From positions 4,278,001 to 4,342,000 of the forward strand of contig NZ_JAPNKA010000001.1 of NCBI RefSeq assembly GCF_026626635.1: a stretch of 64,000 nucleotides of DNA, written 5' to 3'. The notes beneath the pieces are model-generated. The model saw only the letters and a list, made by a program, of their open reading frames with translations. It was not told where the DNA came from and ran no database searches. Below, in pieces: positions 1-9,388 of this stretch (position 1 is the stretch's first letter; each line of letters begins with the position of its first letter). The position numbers and the translations under genes were made by a program. Origin of the DNA: Archangium lansingense. GTDB lineage: Bacteria; Myxococcota; Myxococcia; Myxococcales; Myxococcaceae.

Positions 1-1287
1 GCCTGTGTCTCGCTCAACGCGCTCGTCGTGCTGTTCGTGCTCAACTGGCAGGCCGCCGCGCTCGTGCTGCTGACCCTGCTGCTGTTGGGTGCTCTCCTCG
101 TGGGGGTGACGCCGGTGCTGCGGCGGCTGGAGAGCGAGCGCTTCCGGAACAAGGCCGACCTGCTCTCCTGCATGGTGGAAGGGCTGGAGGGGGTGCAGCC
201 CATCCGGGCCTTCAACCTGGAGGCGCACTTCAGCGCGCAGCTGGGGACTCAGGCGGGGCGCTACCTGGAGACGCAGCGCAAGGGGAAGCTGCTCGACCTC
301 TCCAGCACCGCGGCCGTCTCCTTCGTCACCACGACCGCCTCGATGCTGCTCATCCTGCTGTGCGCCCGGGGGCTGATTGCCCAGCAGACGGTCACGCTCG
401 GACAGCTCCTCACCTTCATCGCCCTGTCGTCGAAGATCTTCTCCTCCTTCACCACGCTGCTCGAGGAGAACCTCTCGCTGCAGGAGAACCTCGTGATTCT
501 CAGGCGCTACTTCGACTTCGGCGAGTGCGTAGCCAGCCGCGCCCCGCGCGCGCCGGAGGAGGACGTGCGGGTGGAGGTGCTGGAGGCGCGGGGGCTCACC
601 TACCGCTACCCCTCGGGCCTGGCTGTCCTGGAGGGAGTGGACCTGACGCTGCGCAAGGGGGAGAAGGTGCTCCTGATGGGGGCCAACGGGAGCGGGAAGT
701 CCACCCTGGTGCGAGTGCTGGCCGGGCTCCAGCAGCCCTCCGGTGGGACGGTGTTGGTCAACGACGTCGCGCGAGAGCTCCTCGGCGAGCGGGCGCTGCG
801 GCGGCGGGTGTTGCTGGTCTCGGCGGAGGACACCCTCTTCAACGAGACGCTGCGCTTCAACATCACCTTCGGCCGGAACCACAGCACGCGGCGCATCGTG
901 GAGCTGGCGAAGCGAATCGGCTTCTATGACTGCATCGTCCAGCACCCGGACCACCTGGAGCGGCTCATCGATGAAGGGGGGCGAAACCTGTCCACCGGCC
1001 AGCGGCGCAAGGTGCTGGTGTTGCGCGCCCTGCTCTCGGAGGCGGACGTGCTCATCTTCGACGAGATCTTCCGGGGAATCGACCAGGAGTCGAAGGCCGC
1101 CATCGCCAGGCTGCTGGGGGAGATTGGCGATCGGGCAATGCTCTTCATCTCGCACGAGTCCGTGGAGGGGCTGCACTTGAGCCGCAAGGTCCTGCTGAGC
1201 GGCGGGCGCATCCAGGAGGCGGGTGGGGAGGGGGCGGCGGACGGCACGCCGGCCCGGGAGGTGGCATGGGCGGCCTCGGCCATATAA
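1..1287 (+). CDS. ABC transporter permease/ATPase, type I export (5' end outside window)
   Basis: The reading frame is open to base 1, so the start and probably an N-terminal peptidase or first membrane segments lie outside the window. The visible part begins with hydrophobic transmembrane helices (about 1-120 and 300-450) and then a nucleotide-binding domain. That domain has Walker A GANGSGKST (about 679-705), signature LSTGQ, Walker B VLIFDE and switch histidine in FISHE. A single chain with membrane domain followed by ATPase is the half-transporter layout of HlyB/bacteriocin exporters. The next gene overlaps it by 22 nt and encodes an HlyD-type adaptor, which supports export of a peptide or protein through a type I system. 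The substrate is not visible. Confidence 0.88.
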   Translation, partial: ACVSLNALVVLFVLNWQAAALVLLTLLLLGALLVGVTPVLRRLESERFRNKADLLSCMVEGLEGVQPIRAFNLEAHFSAQLGTQAGRYLETQRKGKLLDLSSTAAVSFVTTTASMLLILLCARGLIAQQTVTLGQLLTFIALSSKIFSSFTTLLEENLSLQENLVILRRYFDFGECVASRAPRAPEEDVRVEVLEARGLTYRYPSGLAVLEGVDLTLRKGEKVLLMGANGSGKSTLVRVLAGLQQPSGGTVLVNDVARELLGERALRRRVLLVSAEDTLFNETLRFNITFGRNHSTRRIVELAKRIGFYDCIVQHPDHLERLIDEGGRNLSTGQRRKVLVLRALLSEADVLIFDEIFRGIDQESKAAIARLLGEIGDRAMLFISHESVEGLHLSRKVLLSGGRIQEAGGEGAADGTPAREVAWAASAI

Positions 1288-2546
1288 GGAGAATATTCGC
1301 CCTGCTCGTGGGGGGCTTCGCCATCGGGGTGGTGCTCTTCGCGACGGTGCAGGTGAATGCCGTCGTGCGCGTCCGCGAGGGGGAGGTGCTCTCCTACCGG
1401 CCCCGCTCCGTCCACAAGGCGCCGTACGAGGTGCGGGTGGTGACCCAGTACGTCCGCGAGGGGGACGCGGTGCAGGAGGGCCAGCCCCTGCTGCTCCTGG
1501 ACAACGAAGAGGTCGACGCCGCCGCGCGAAAGGCGGAGGCGGACTACCGGGCCCTGGAGGAGGAGCTGCGGACGGTGGTGGAGCAGATGGACAATGCGGG
1601 CGAGCGGGCCGTGCGCCACCGCCGCCTGCTCGCCATCCTGCGGCAGAAACACGGGGTGGAGGACGCCCAGGCCCGCGAGAGCCTCGGCTCGTTCTCCCGC
1701 CAGCTGGAGCTCGCCCGGGAGAAGCTGGAGCTGGCGGAGGTGAAGGCGGAGCGCAGCCGCGGGCTGCAGGAGCGAGGGCTGCTCTCGAAGGAGGAGCACG
1801 AGGCGGACTACCGCGGCGTCCTGGAGGCGAGGAGCGCCGCCGCCGAGCTGCAGAGGCTTCGACGGGAGCAAGAGGCAGCGGGGCTGAAGCTGGGGGACAC
1901 CTACCGCGGTGAGCTCACACGCATCGAGCTGGAGCTCCTCGGAGCGGAGGCGGCGCGGCTCTCGCTGCTCGAGCGCGCCAACAAGCTGCGGAGGGAGCTG
2001 GAGAAGCAGCGCGAGGAGAAGGAGCTGCGCGGCCTGCTCGCGGCCAGGCGGGAGGTGCGGGCGGACATCCGCGGCACCATCCGCTACGTCTACAATACGA
2101 AGGCGAGCAGCGATCGGATCCTCGCGGGAGAAATCCTGGTCGAGGTGGCTCCCGTGCTGGAGGAGGGGAGCGCGCTGTATGCGAAGTTCAAGCTGACGCA
2201 GGACGAGGTGAAGCGGGTGCTGTCAGGCCAGCCGGCGCACCTCAAGGTGGACGCGTTTCATTTCCATCGGTACGGGGTGCTCAAGGGGCGCGTCCGCTAC
2301 GTGTCCCCACCGAACGATGCGAATGAGTTCTTCGCCGTCGTGGACCTGCCCCCTCCACACCCCTTCGAGGTCCGCCCGGGCTACAAGGTGCGAGGCGAGA
2401 TTGTCACCGGGCGGCTGCGGCTCTACGAGTTCGTCCTGGCGAAGCTCTTCGACCGCTTCGAGGGGGAGCGGGCAGGGCCGGAGGGGGCCCAGGGCTCGCA
2501 GCGTCCGCCGGCCGGCCAGAGCGGCGCTTCAGGACCCGGGCAATGA
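1266..2546 (+). CDS. HlyD-family membrane fusion (adaptor) protein
   Basis: The 426-residue protein has one N-terminal membrane anchor (about residues 10-30, LLVGGFAIGVVLFATVQV). A barrel-sandwich start follows (SYRPRSVHKAPYEVRVV), then a long Glu/Arg/Leu-rich coiled-coil hairpin (about 85-260) and a C-terminal beta-rich region. This is the standard layout of type I secretion adaptors that link the inner-membrane ABC transporter to an outer-membrane channel. The ATG at 1266 is preceded by GGGAGGTGGC and overlaps the ABC transporter gene, so the two are translationally coupled. The last about 30 residues are Gly/Pro/Gln-rich and look disordered. No TolC-like gene is in the window. Confidence 0.87.
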   Translation: MGGLGHIRRIFALLVGGFAIGVVLFATVQVNAVVRVREGEVLSYRPRSVHKAPYEVRVVTQYVREGDAVQEGQPLLLLDNEEVDAAARKAEADYRALEEELRTVVEQMDNAGERAVRHRRLLAILRQKHGVEDAQARESLGSFSRQLELAREKLELAEVKAERSRGLQERGLLSKEEHEADYRGVLEARSAAAELQRLRREQEAAGLKLGDTYRGELTRIELELLGAEAARLSLLERANKLRRELEKQREEKELRGLLAARREVRADIRGTIRYVYNTKASSDRILAGEILVEVAPVLEEGSALYAKFKLTQDEVKRVLSGQPAHLKVDAFHFHRYGVLKGRVRYVSPPNDANEFFAVVDLPPPHPFEVRPGYKVRGEIVTGRLRLYEFVLAKLFDRFEGERAGPEGAQGSQRPPAGQSGASGPGQ

Positions 2547-2577
2547 GCTCCCGTCGAGTCAACCTGACAACCCGGGC

Positions 2578-3885
2578 CTACAGCACGCCGCGCGCCTTGA
2601 TGTCGAGGTAGCGGTTGACGGCGGCGAGGCTGAGCTCATCCGGCTGCACGTCGAGCATCTGCACGCCGCCAGCGCTCACCTTGGCCTTGAGGGACTCGCG
2701 GTCCGTGAGCAGCTCGCTGGCCACGGCCTGCTGGAAGGCCTGCTCGGGCCCGGCGGGCTCGGTGCGCAGCAGGGCCGCCAGCGCGGTGTCTCGCACGGAC
2801 AGGCACAGGGGCACGTGCCGCCGCGCCAGCCGGTGCAGGGGCGCTACCATGGTGGAGGCCTGCTCCTCGTCGAGGAAGTCCGTGAACACGCACAGCAGGC
2901 TGCGCCGGGTGAGGCGCACGTTCAGCTCCTTGAAGAGCGCCAGGTAGTCCACGTACGTGAGGCTCGGCGTGGTGGAGTAGAGCGTGTCCAGGATCTTCCG
3001 GTACTGCAGCCGTCCCGCTGCCGGAGGCAGGTACGCCTTCACCCCGTCCGCGAACACGGCCAGCCCCACGCGGTCCCCGTTGCGCACCGCCACGAAGGCC
3101 AGGAAGAGCGCCGCGTTGACGGCATGGTCCAGCTTGGTGAGCCCATCCACCTGCGCCGCCATGGAGCGGCCGGCGTCCACGCAGATGAGGATGGACTGCG
3201 AGCGCTCGGACTCCATGACTCGGGTCACCGGCCTGGTCCGCCGAGCGGTGGCCTTCCAGTCCACCTCGCGCACCGAGTCACCCTGCGCATAGTCCCGAAG
3301 CCGTGCGAACTCGCTGCCCCGGCCGTCCCGGCGAAGCTGCCGCAGACCCAGGTTCACCAGGTCCAACGCCGCGCCGGACAACAGCAGGCGGCTGGCGCCT
3401 CGCAGGTCCGGGAACACCGACACGTTCTGCGCCGCGGGGAAGTGCCGCTCGTGGAAGACGAGCCCCAGCGGTCCACGCACCCGCACGTGCACGTCCCCGA
3501 AGGCGAACTTGCCGCGCTTGGAGGGCGACACCCGGTACACCCAGCGCGTCTGGCTGTCTGGGGACAGGTGCAGCGGGGCCTCCTCGGGCGTGGCGGTGAA
3601 GGACTCGGGCACGTCGTCTCGCACGCGCACGTCCACCGCCTGGCCACCCCGGTGCACCAGCAGCAGCTCCACCTTGTTGGGCGCGCCCACGGACAGGCGG
3701 GCCGGCAGCTTCCGGCTCACCTCCAGGCGCACCCGGCGGGCCATCAGGTAGTCCAACCCCGCCAGGGCCAGGGCGGCCACATCCAGCACCAGCACCGCGC
3801 CGCCGAGGCCCGGGAAGAATCCCGCCGCCATCATCGGCACGGCCAGCAGGCACAGCAGCACCCACAGGCGCCCGGTGGGAATCAC
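2578..3885 (-). CDS. DUF58 domain protein (von Willebrand A-like)
   Basis: The 435-residue protein starts with two hydrophobic segments (about 7-45). A beta-rich domain follows, then the DUF58 signature in the second half (RDYAQGDSVREVDWKATAR) and a vWA-like core (LICVDAGRSMAAQ, with the Asp and Ser positions of a MIDAS-like site). DUF58 proteins are partners of MoxR AAA+ ATPases. The start ATG overlaps the moxR stop codon by 4 nt, and this is the last gene of the leftward operon that begins at 8322. Its role is inferred to be as an effector or client of the MoxR ATPase at the membrane. Confidence 0.9.
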   Translation of the reverse strand: MIPTGRLWVLLCLLAVPMMAAGFFPGLGGAVLVLDVAALALAGLDYLMARRVRLEVSRKLPARLSVGAPNKVELLLVHRGGQAVDVRVRDDVPESFTATPEEAPLHLSPDSQTRWVYRVSPSKRGKFAFGDVHVRVRGPLGLVFHERHFPAAQNVSVFPDLRGASRLLLSGAALDLVNLGLRQLRRDGRGSEFARLRDYAQGDSVREVDWKATARRTRPVTRVMESERSQSILICVDAGRSMAAQVDGLTKLDHAVNAALFLAFVAVRNGDRVGLAVFADGVKAYLPPAAGRLQYRKILDTLYSTTPSLTYVDYLALFKELNVRLTRRSLLCVFTDFLDEEQASTMVAPLHRLARRHVPLCLSVRDTALAALLRTEPAGPEQAFQQAVASELLTDRESLKAKVSAGGVQMLDVQPDELSLAAVNRYLDIKARGVL

Positions 3886-4874
3886 CGGGGGACCTCGACG
3901 GACTGCACCACCTCGCGCAGCACGTCCGAGGGCGTGGCCCCGTCCAGCTCCGCGTCCGGCGACAGCAGCAGGCGGTGCTTCAGCACGGGCCCGGCCAGGA
4001 AGCGCACGTCATCCGGCGTGACGAAGCCCCGGCCGCGCAGCGCCGCCAGCGTCTTCGAGGCCAGCAACAGGTGCACGCCCGCACGAGGCCCCGCGCCCAG
4101 GCGGATGCGGCTAGAGGTCCGCGTGGCCGCCACCAGCTTGCGCACGTACGAGAGCACCGGTGGCTCCACCGTCACCTCGTTGAGCGCCGTCCGCGCTGCC
4201 AGCAGCCCCTCCTTCGTCACCGCAGGCCCCACGCCCGCGCGCGCCAGGTCTCCCGAATCGAAGCCCCGGTGCACCGACTCGAGGATGGCATCCTCCTCCT
4301 CGGGGGCGGGGTAGCCCACGTCGATCTTCAGGAGGAAGCGGTCGAGCTGCGCCTCGGGCAGCGGGTAGGTGCCCTCGGACTCCACCGGGTTCTGCGTGGC
4401 GAACACCGTGAAGAGGGGCGAGAGGGGCATGTTCCGGCCCTCCAGCGACACGCCGCGCTCCTGCATGGCCTCCAGCAGCGCGGACTGCGTCTTGGCGGGA
4501 GCGCGGTTGATCTCATCCGCCAGCAGCAGGTCCGTGAAGATGGGGCCGCGCACCAGCACGAAGGACTGGCTCTTCAGGTCGAAGATGCTGGTGCCCAGGA
4601 TGTCGGCGGGCATCAGGTCCGGGGTGAACTGAATCCGCTTGAAGTCCGCGCTGACGCCGCGGGCGAGCGCCTTGGCCATCAGCGTCTTGGCCACGCCGGG
4701 CACGCCCTCCAGCAGCACGTGGCCACCGGCGATGAGGCCCACGAGCATCAGCTCGAGCGGCTCGTCCTGGCCGACGACGGCCTTGCGCACCTCGGAGAGC
4801 ACACCCTCGCGGATGGCATGGGCGGCGGCCACGGCGTTTCCGGCGGCGGGGTTGGGGGCGAAGGTGGAAGTCAT
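3882..4874 (-). CDS. MoxR-family AAA+ ATPase
   Basis: This 330-residue MoxR ATPase has Walker A GVPGVAKT at residues 57-64, Walker B LLLADE with Asp120-Glu121, and the family block INRAPAKTQSALLEAMQE next to it. The sensor region reads FATQNPVESEGTYPLPEAQLDRF. Length and motifs fit the MRP/MoxR subfamily, which acts as a chaperone in assembling membrane or vWA-domain complexes. It overlaps the upstream DUF4350 gene and the downstream DUF58 gene by 4 nt each (ATGA), so the three are translationally coupled. Confidence 0.93.
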   Translation of the reverse strand: MTSTFAPNPAAGNAVAAAHAIREGVLSEVRKAVVGQDEPLELMLVGLIAGGHVLLEGVPGVAKTLMAKALARGVSADFKRIQFTPDLMPADILGTSIFDLKSQSFVLVRGPIFTDLLLADEINRAPAKTQSALLEAMQERGVSLEGRNMPLSPLFTVFATQNPVESEGTYPLPEAQLDRFLLKIDVGYPAPEEEDAILESVHRGFDSGDLARAGVGPAVTKEGLLAARTALNEVTVEPPVLSYVRKLVAATRTSSRIRLGAGPRAGVHLLLASKTLAALRGRGFVTPDDVRFLAGPVLKHRLLLSPDAELDGATPSDVLREVVQSVEVPR

Positions 4875-6169
4875 GACTCCTCGGGTGTGGAAGCAGCGAG
4901 CGCGCGTGGAGCCCGCCCGGAAGGATGGATGCGCTGGCGCAACACCGCGGCGCGGGTGGCCAGTTGTTTCAGCTCGTTCTCACCGGACACCGTCTCGGCG
5001 TTGCGGACCACGGCTTTCAGGCCATTGGCCAGGTCCTGCCGCCCGCGTGCGGCCAGGCCCTCGGCGACGGACTTCGCGGGGGCGTGGGCGGGCAGGCCGG
5101 CGTGCAGGGCCAGCTCCTGGGTGAGGCCTCGGGTGATGAGGCTGGCGGCGAAGCCGTGGTGGCGGCCCTCGCGGTACAGGCGGCTCATGGCGAAGAGGGC
5201 GTCCGTGGCGCCTACGCGCATGGACTCGGGCGGCGCGCGCGGCCGGCCGAAGCGCTTCAGGGCCACGGCCCACAGGCACAACCCCAGCAGCAGCTGCGCC
5301 ACCGCGAAGTGCAGGCCGTAGCGGCGGGCGAAGTCCACCACCGAGCGCTCATTGGTGAAGCCGTGGTGATGTTCGTCGAACTCGTAGGGGCCCGGGCCCA
5401 GGGCGCTCAGGGCGCTCAGCCAGAACTGCGCGTTGTCCGCGCGCGCGAGCGCCTCGTTCATCGCCAGCTCCGGCGCGCCCACCACCAGCACCTTGCCCGC
5501 GCCATAGGGCACCACCGCCGCTGCCGTCATGTGCAGCGCCTCGTCCTCCAGCACCGGAACCGCACCTTCCGCGGGCAGCTTCAGGTAGGCCTGCACCTTC
5601 GCCTCCACGCGCGCCACGCCCAGGGTGTACGGGGAGGAGAGCGGCGGGACGAGCGTGCGCATGGGCAGCGACGTGTCCGCCTTGAAGAGCTTCACGCCGA
5701 GCGCGTCCAGCAGCGGGTTCTCCCTGGAGCCCCACGGCACATAGACGAGCGTGTTGCCGGCCTTCACATGCTCCAGCAGCTTCTCCGTCTCCTTTTCGCG
5801 CAGCTCGGGGACGTGCAGCCGGTTGAAGCCGTGGCGGGGCACATCCTCGTCCTCCAGCCCCTCCTCGCGCCCGGTGGCGAGTGCTGTCTGGTCGGGGTCA
5901 TCCTCGCGGGCGTCCTCCACCTCCACCGCGAGCAGCACCGGAGCGCCGGTGCCTTTCTGGAGGATTTGGAAGTCCGCGGTCCGCCGGACGACGGGCAAGC
6001 CACTCTCCTCGAGGAGCAGGAAGAGACCGCGGGCCCCATCCGGTTGGGCGCGCCAGGTGGAGAGCGTGTCGGCGAAGCCACCCCGGGCCGCGCCACGCAC
6101 CAGCCACGTGCCGAGCACGGCGGTGACGAGCAGTCCGCCCACCACGAGCAGCGGGAAACGATCACGCAC
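4871..6169 (-). CDS. DUF4350 domain membrane-anchored protein
   Basis: The 432-residue protein has an N-terminal membrane segment (about 5-24, FPLLVVGGLLVTAVLGTWLV). It is followed by a DUF4350 region beginning GARGLFLLLEESGLPVVRR and containing the turn VPWGSRENPLLDALGV. A second hydrophobic segment is near residue 290 (FAVAQLLLGLCLWAVAL). DUF4350 proteins regularly occur between DUF4129 and MoxR genes, exactly as here. It overlaps DUF4129 by 8 nt and MoxR by 4 nt. The biochemical role of the family is unknown. Confidence 0.85.
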   Translation of the reverse strand: MRDRFPLLVVGGLLVTAVLGTWLVRGAARGGFADTLSTWRAQPDGARGLFLLLEESGLPVVRRTADFQILQKGTGAPVLLAVEVEDAREDDPDQTALATGREEGLEDEDVPRHGFNRLHVPELREKETEKLLEHVKAGNTLVYVPWGSRENPLLDALGVKLFKADTSLPMRTLVPPLSSPYTLGVARVEAKVQAYLKLPAEGAVPVLEDEALHMTAAAVVPYGAGKVLVVGAPELAMNEALARADNAQFWLSALSALGPGPYEFDEHHHGFTNERSVVDFARRYGLHFAVAQLLLGLCLWAVALKRFGRPRAPPESMRVGATDALFAMSRLYREGRHHGFAASLITRGLTQELALHAGLPAHAPAKSVAEGLAARGRQDLANGLKAVVRNAETVSGENELKQLATRAAVLRQRIHPSGRAPRALAASTPEES

Positions 6170-8048
6170 TGGCGGCCTCCGAGTGAGCGGGGGTGGCGGT
6201 CAGCATGGGGGCGCACAGCCTGCGGAAGGCCCGGTAGCCGTCGGCACCCACCGGCAGGTTGCCGTACCAGGCGAAGTCGAAGCGCAGCGTCAGCTCGCGG
6301 AAGGAGGGCAACCACTCGCGGCGGCTGCGGAATTGGCGCAGGTAGTCCCAGTTGCTCAACGTGGTGTCGTAGTGGATGACGCCCTCGCGGTGCAGGCGAG
6401 AGAGCAGCGCGAGGTACAGGTTGCGCACCGCTTCGCGGTACTCGCCCCGGGCGGCCAGCTCGTCGGCGAGGTGGGCCCAGCCCTCGGGAGGGCGGGAGAG
6501 GGCGTTCATTGGATCCGCCGCCAGGGTGGACGCGTCCTGCGTGCTCACCTCCAGCCGCGAGTCCTCGCCGTCCTTCACCTTGCCGAGCGCGCGCAGCAGC
6601 ACCAGCACGAGCACCACCAACACCCCGGCGATGAGGACCACCACGAGCACGTTGGCCACCCCCTGGCCGCTGGCGCCCGTGAAGTTGGAGGGCCGGGAGG
6701 AGGGCTCTTGCTCCGAGCGGCGGAAGAGCTCCTCGAGCCACTTCCCCAACCAATCGAGGAACTGCTGCCAGAGGCCGGGGGACTGATCCTCGGGCGCATT
6801 CTCCTCCTTGGGCGCCTCGGGCTCGGGCACCTGGAACTCGGGCCGCGCGAGGATGTCCTGGGCTCGTGCCTGGGCCGCCCGCGCGTCCGCCTGCTGCTTC
6901 TCCAACTCCGCCGTCTGGGTGGCCAGGGTGATGCCCTGCTCGAGCCGGTCCAGGGCACCGCAGTCCTCGTTCTCCAGGACGTCCTTCTCCACATCGCGCA
7001 CGAGCCGCTGGAACTTGACGGTCTCGGCCGGGCTCAGCGCCTCGAGCGCCTGCTGCCAGCCCTGCGTGGCGTGTGTATCCAGGTCGCAGTACCCGGCCAG
7101 CTCCTGGAAGCTCTGCTCCGTGTCCGCGCGGGACGGGGGATTCGCTGACGGCTGGGCCTGGGCGGGCGTGGCCAGGAAGCAGGTTCCCACCAGGGCGAGA
7201 AGGACGAGCGCCGCGCCCGGTGCCGAGAGGCGTGAGCCCGGAGTCCGAGAGGGGAGCTGCTGCACCGCGGCCATCAAATCCAGGCCCTCCTGGCGCACCC
7301 GCCCGTCCACCAGCAGCAGCGTGGCAATGGCGGCGCGCAGGGGCTCGAAGAGGGTGAAGGTGACGGCCGCGAGGAAGACGACCCAGGCGGCGTTGTCCAG
7401 GGAGGCGAAGCGCTCGGCGAAGGTGAGGTCGATGCCGATCAGCTTACGGCCGATGTACAGCAGGGCATTGGCCGCGATGTGGAGGTTGAAGAAGGCCAGG
7501 AACTGCACCAGCAGCAGGATGCGCACGCCGGTGGCGCTGCCTCGCGCGGGGCCGAGCATCCGCGTGCACAGCCCGTACAGGCCCAGGGGGCTGCCACGGC
7601 CCTGCAAGGTGACGGCGTAGCCCACCAGGTGCGCGGACAGGAAGAAGAAGGCGAAGCCCAGCGAGAGGCTGAGCGTCAGCAGGTTGAAGGTGAAGAGGTA
7701 CGCCACCGTGCTCAGGAGGCTGGGGGCGCGGGCCAGCGCGGCGCGCATCGAGGCCCAGGCCGTGGGCTCTCCAGCGCCCTGCCCGAGCACCAGCTCCTGC
7801 ACGTGGTGGCAGGCGGCACCCTGAAAGAGGCCTCGAGCGAGCCAGGCCAGGGTGAACCACAGGGCGGGCAGGGCCAGGGAGCGGCGGTGGGTGATCGCGT
7901 CCGTCAGGTGTATCAAGGCCGCGGTGACGAGCGCCCCGCCGGGCAGGGTGAGGGCCCACACGCCGGAGCTGCGCACGCACACGCGCAGGCTCGCATCCAG
8001 GATGGCCACCGCCCCACGGGGGCGCAGTTCGAGCGCGGAGACGGCCAT
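6162..8048 (-). CDS. DUF4129 domain multi-pass membrane protein
   Basis: I place the start at the ATG at 8048 (MAVSALELRPRG), one base after the stop codon of the preceding gene, giving 628 residues; the frame is open further upstream to 8111. The first about 290 residues hold several hydrophobic helices. The next region is Glu/Gln-rich and probably periplasmic, followed by another membrane helix (about residue 480, VLVVVLIAGVLVVLVLVLL). The C-terminus has the DUF4129 signature (RNLYLALLSRLHREGVI, then LTLRFDFAWYGNLPV). DUF4129 modules often occur with MoxR/DUF58 sets, and this gene is in that operon. Confidence 0.87.
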   Translation of the reverse strand: MAVSALELRPRGAVAILDASLRVCVRSSGVWALTLPGGALVTAALIHLTDAITHRRSLALPALWFTLAWLARGLFQGAACHHVQELVLGQGAGEPTAWASMRAALARAPSLLSTVAYLFTFNLLTLSLSLGFAFFFLSAHLVGYAVTLQGRGSPLGLYGLCTRMLGPARGSATGVRILLLVQFLAFFNLHIAANALLYIGRKLIGIDLTFAERFASLDNAAWVVFLAAVTFTLFEPLRAAIATLLLVDGRVRQEGLDLMAAVQQLPSRTPGSRLSAPGAALVLLALVGTCFLATPAQAQPSANPPSRADTEQSFQELAGYCDLDTHATQGWQQALEALSPAETVKFQRLVRDVEKDVLENEDCGALDRLEQGITLATQTAELEKQQADARAAQARAQDILARPEFQVPEPEAPKEENAPEDQSPGLWQQFLDWLGKWLEELFRRSEQEPSSRPSNFTGASGQGVANVLVVVLIAGVLVVLVLVLLRALGKVKDGEDSRLEVSTQDASTLAADPMNALSRPPEGWAHLADELAARGEYREAVRNLYLALLSRLHREGVIHYDTTLSNWDYLRQFRSRREWLPSFRELTLRFDFAWYGNLPVGADGYRAFRRLCAPMLTATPAHSEAASA

Positions 8049-8049
8049 G

Positions 8050-8322
8050 TCAGAGCCCCGATGCCATGTTCGCGAGGAGCAGGACGCCGCCATAGACGAC
8101 GGCGGCCCCAAGGAGGGCCAGCAGCACGTGGCCCACGGTCCAATCCCGGCGCTCGGCGGGCCCGTCCAGCGCCTTCAGGCGCTTCTCGAGGCAGCTGGCG
8201 CACCGGTTGATGCCCTCGAACTGCGTGGTGCATTCGCGGCAGATGACGCGGCGGCACTCCACGCAGATGCCGAGCCCGGTGCGTTCCGGGTGGTAGTGGC
8301 AGCGGCCCGAGCCCTGAATCAT
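8050..8322 (-). CDS. small zinc-ribbon (B-box-like) membrane protein
   Basis: The 90-residue protein has a dense Cys/His cluster at the N-terminus: C8 and H10 in CHYHPERTG, CVEC at 20-23, CREC at 29-32, and CASC at 41-44. This is the pattern of B-box/zinc-ribbon domains found at the N-termini of some bacterial membrane proteins. A single membrane helix is at about residues 64-85. It is the first gene of the DUF4129-DUF4350-MoxR-DUF58 operon, with a 1-nt gap to DUF4129. A cytoplasmic zinc-binding sensor or adaptor role is an inference. Confidence 0.78.
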   Translation of the reverse strand: MIQGSGRCHYHPERTGLGICVECRRVICRECTTQFEGINRCASCLEKRLKALDGPAERRDWTVGHVLLALLGAAVVYGGVLLLANMASGL

Positions 8323-8371
8323 GGGCCCAGCCTACGCAATCCCGGGCCGCCCGTACCAGCGGCGCGGAGGG

Positions 8372-9259
8372 CTACTTCACCGGGAAGTAGCCGACGGTGG
8401 TGGCGACCTCCTGGCCCTCGGGGGTCAGGATGTAGTCGAGGAAGGCCTGGGTGGTACCGGAGGCCTCCCTGGGCAGATAGAAGAAGAGTCGGCGTGAGAG
8501 CGGATAGGTGCCGTTCTGGATGTTCTGCGCGGAGGGTGCGACGGCCTCGCTCTGGGCGTCCTTCTTCACCTTCAATTCCTTGACTCCCCGGGCGTAGGCG
8601 AAGCCGCCGTAGCCGATGCCGTTGCGCTCCTGGGCCACCGCGTTCACTACCGCCGCGGTGCCGGGCAGCGTCAGGGCCCGCGGGGTGAAGTCCTCCCCTC
8701 CGAGCACCTCGTCCTTCACGAAGACATAAGTGCCCGAGGAGTTCTCCCGCGAATAGACGACGATGGGCGCGTCGTTGCCGCCCACGTCCTTCCAGCGGGT
8801 GAGGTCGCCCAGGTAGATGGCCTTGAGCTGTTCGATGGTGAGCGTCTCCACCGGGTTGCTCTCATGGACATAGAAGGTGATGCCATCCAGGGCCACGGCG
8901 AGCTCCACCGGGCCGGAGGGGTGGTGCTGCTGGACCTTCTGCCGCTCGGCATCCTTGATGGGGCGGCTGGACATGGCGATGTCGGTGGTGCCGTTGATGA
9001 GCGCCGCGAGGCCCGTGCCCGAGCCGCCGCCCGTCACCTGAATCTTCACCTCCGGGTGCGTCTTCATGAACCGCTCGGCCCAGCGCTGGCCGAGGAGGAC
9101 CATGGTGTCCGAGCCCTTCACCGTCACGGTGCCCTGGAGGCCCGGCGCTGAGGTGTCCTGGGTGCCCCCGTCGGCGCCCTCGGACCCAGAGGGCCGCCTG
9201 CAACCGGAGACCAGGGCGAGGAGCGCGAGGGCGAGGAGTGAGCAGTACCGCACTTTCAT
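8372..9259 (-). CDS. PstS-family phosphate-type substrate-binding lipoprotein
   Basis: I chose the ATG at 9259 because it opens a lipoprotein signal peptide (MKVRYCSLLALALLALVSGC) with the lipobox LVSGC; the frame extends upstream to 9301. The mature protein (about 275 residues) starts VTVKGSDTMV and contains VTGGGSGTGLAALINGTTDIAMSSR. These are the PstS/SphX-type ligand loops that bind phosphate through Ser, Thr and Gly backbone contacts. No pstCAB genes follow, so it is either an orphan binding protein or its transporter is elsewhere. It is separated by 49 nt from the zinc-ribbon gene and may be transcribed with it. Confidence 0.85.
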   Translation of the reverse strand: MKVRYCSLLALALLALVSGCRRPSGSEGADGGTQDTSAPGLQGTVTVKGSDTMVLLGQRWAERFMKTHPEVKIQVTGGGSGTGLAALINGTTDIAMSSRPIKDAERQKVQQHHPSGPVELAVALDGITFYVHESNPVETLTIEQLKAIYLGDLTRWKDVGGNDAPIVVYSRENSSGTYVFVKDEVLGGEDFTPRALTLPGTAAVVNAVAQERNGIGYGGFAYARGVKELKVKKDAQSEAVAPSAQNIQNGTYPLSRRLFFYLPREASGTTQAFLDYILTPEGQEVATTVGYFPVK

Positions 9260-9388
9260 GGCAGGCGAGGATACACGGTGGCTCGCTTCCCTGGTGGGCA
9301 CGAGAGCGGGGGTCCGCCCGGCTCCATTCGCTTGTCACCTTTCCGGGGGGCTTCCATGTTCCCGGGTACAGGTGTGAGGTGCACGACG

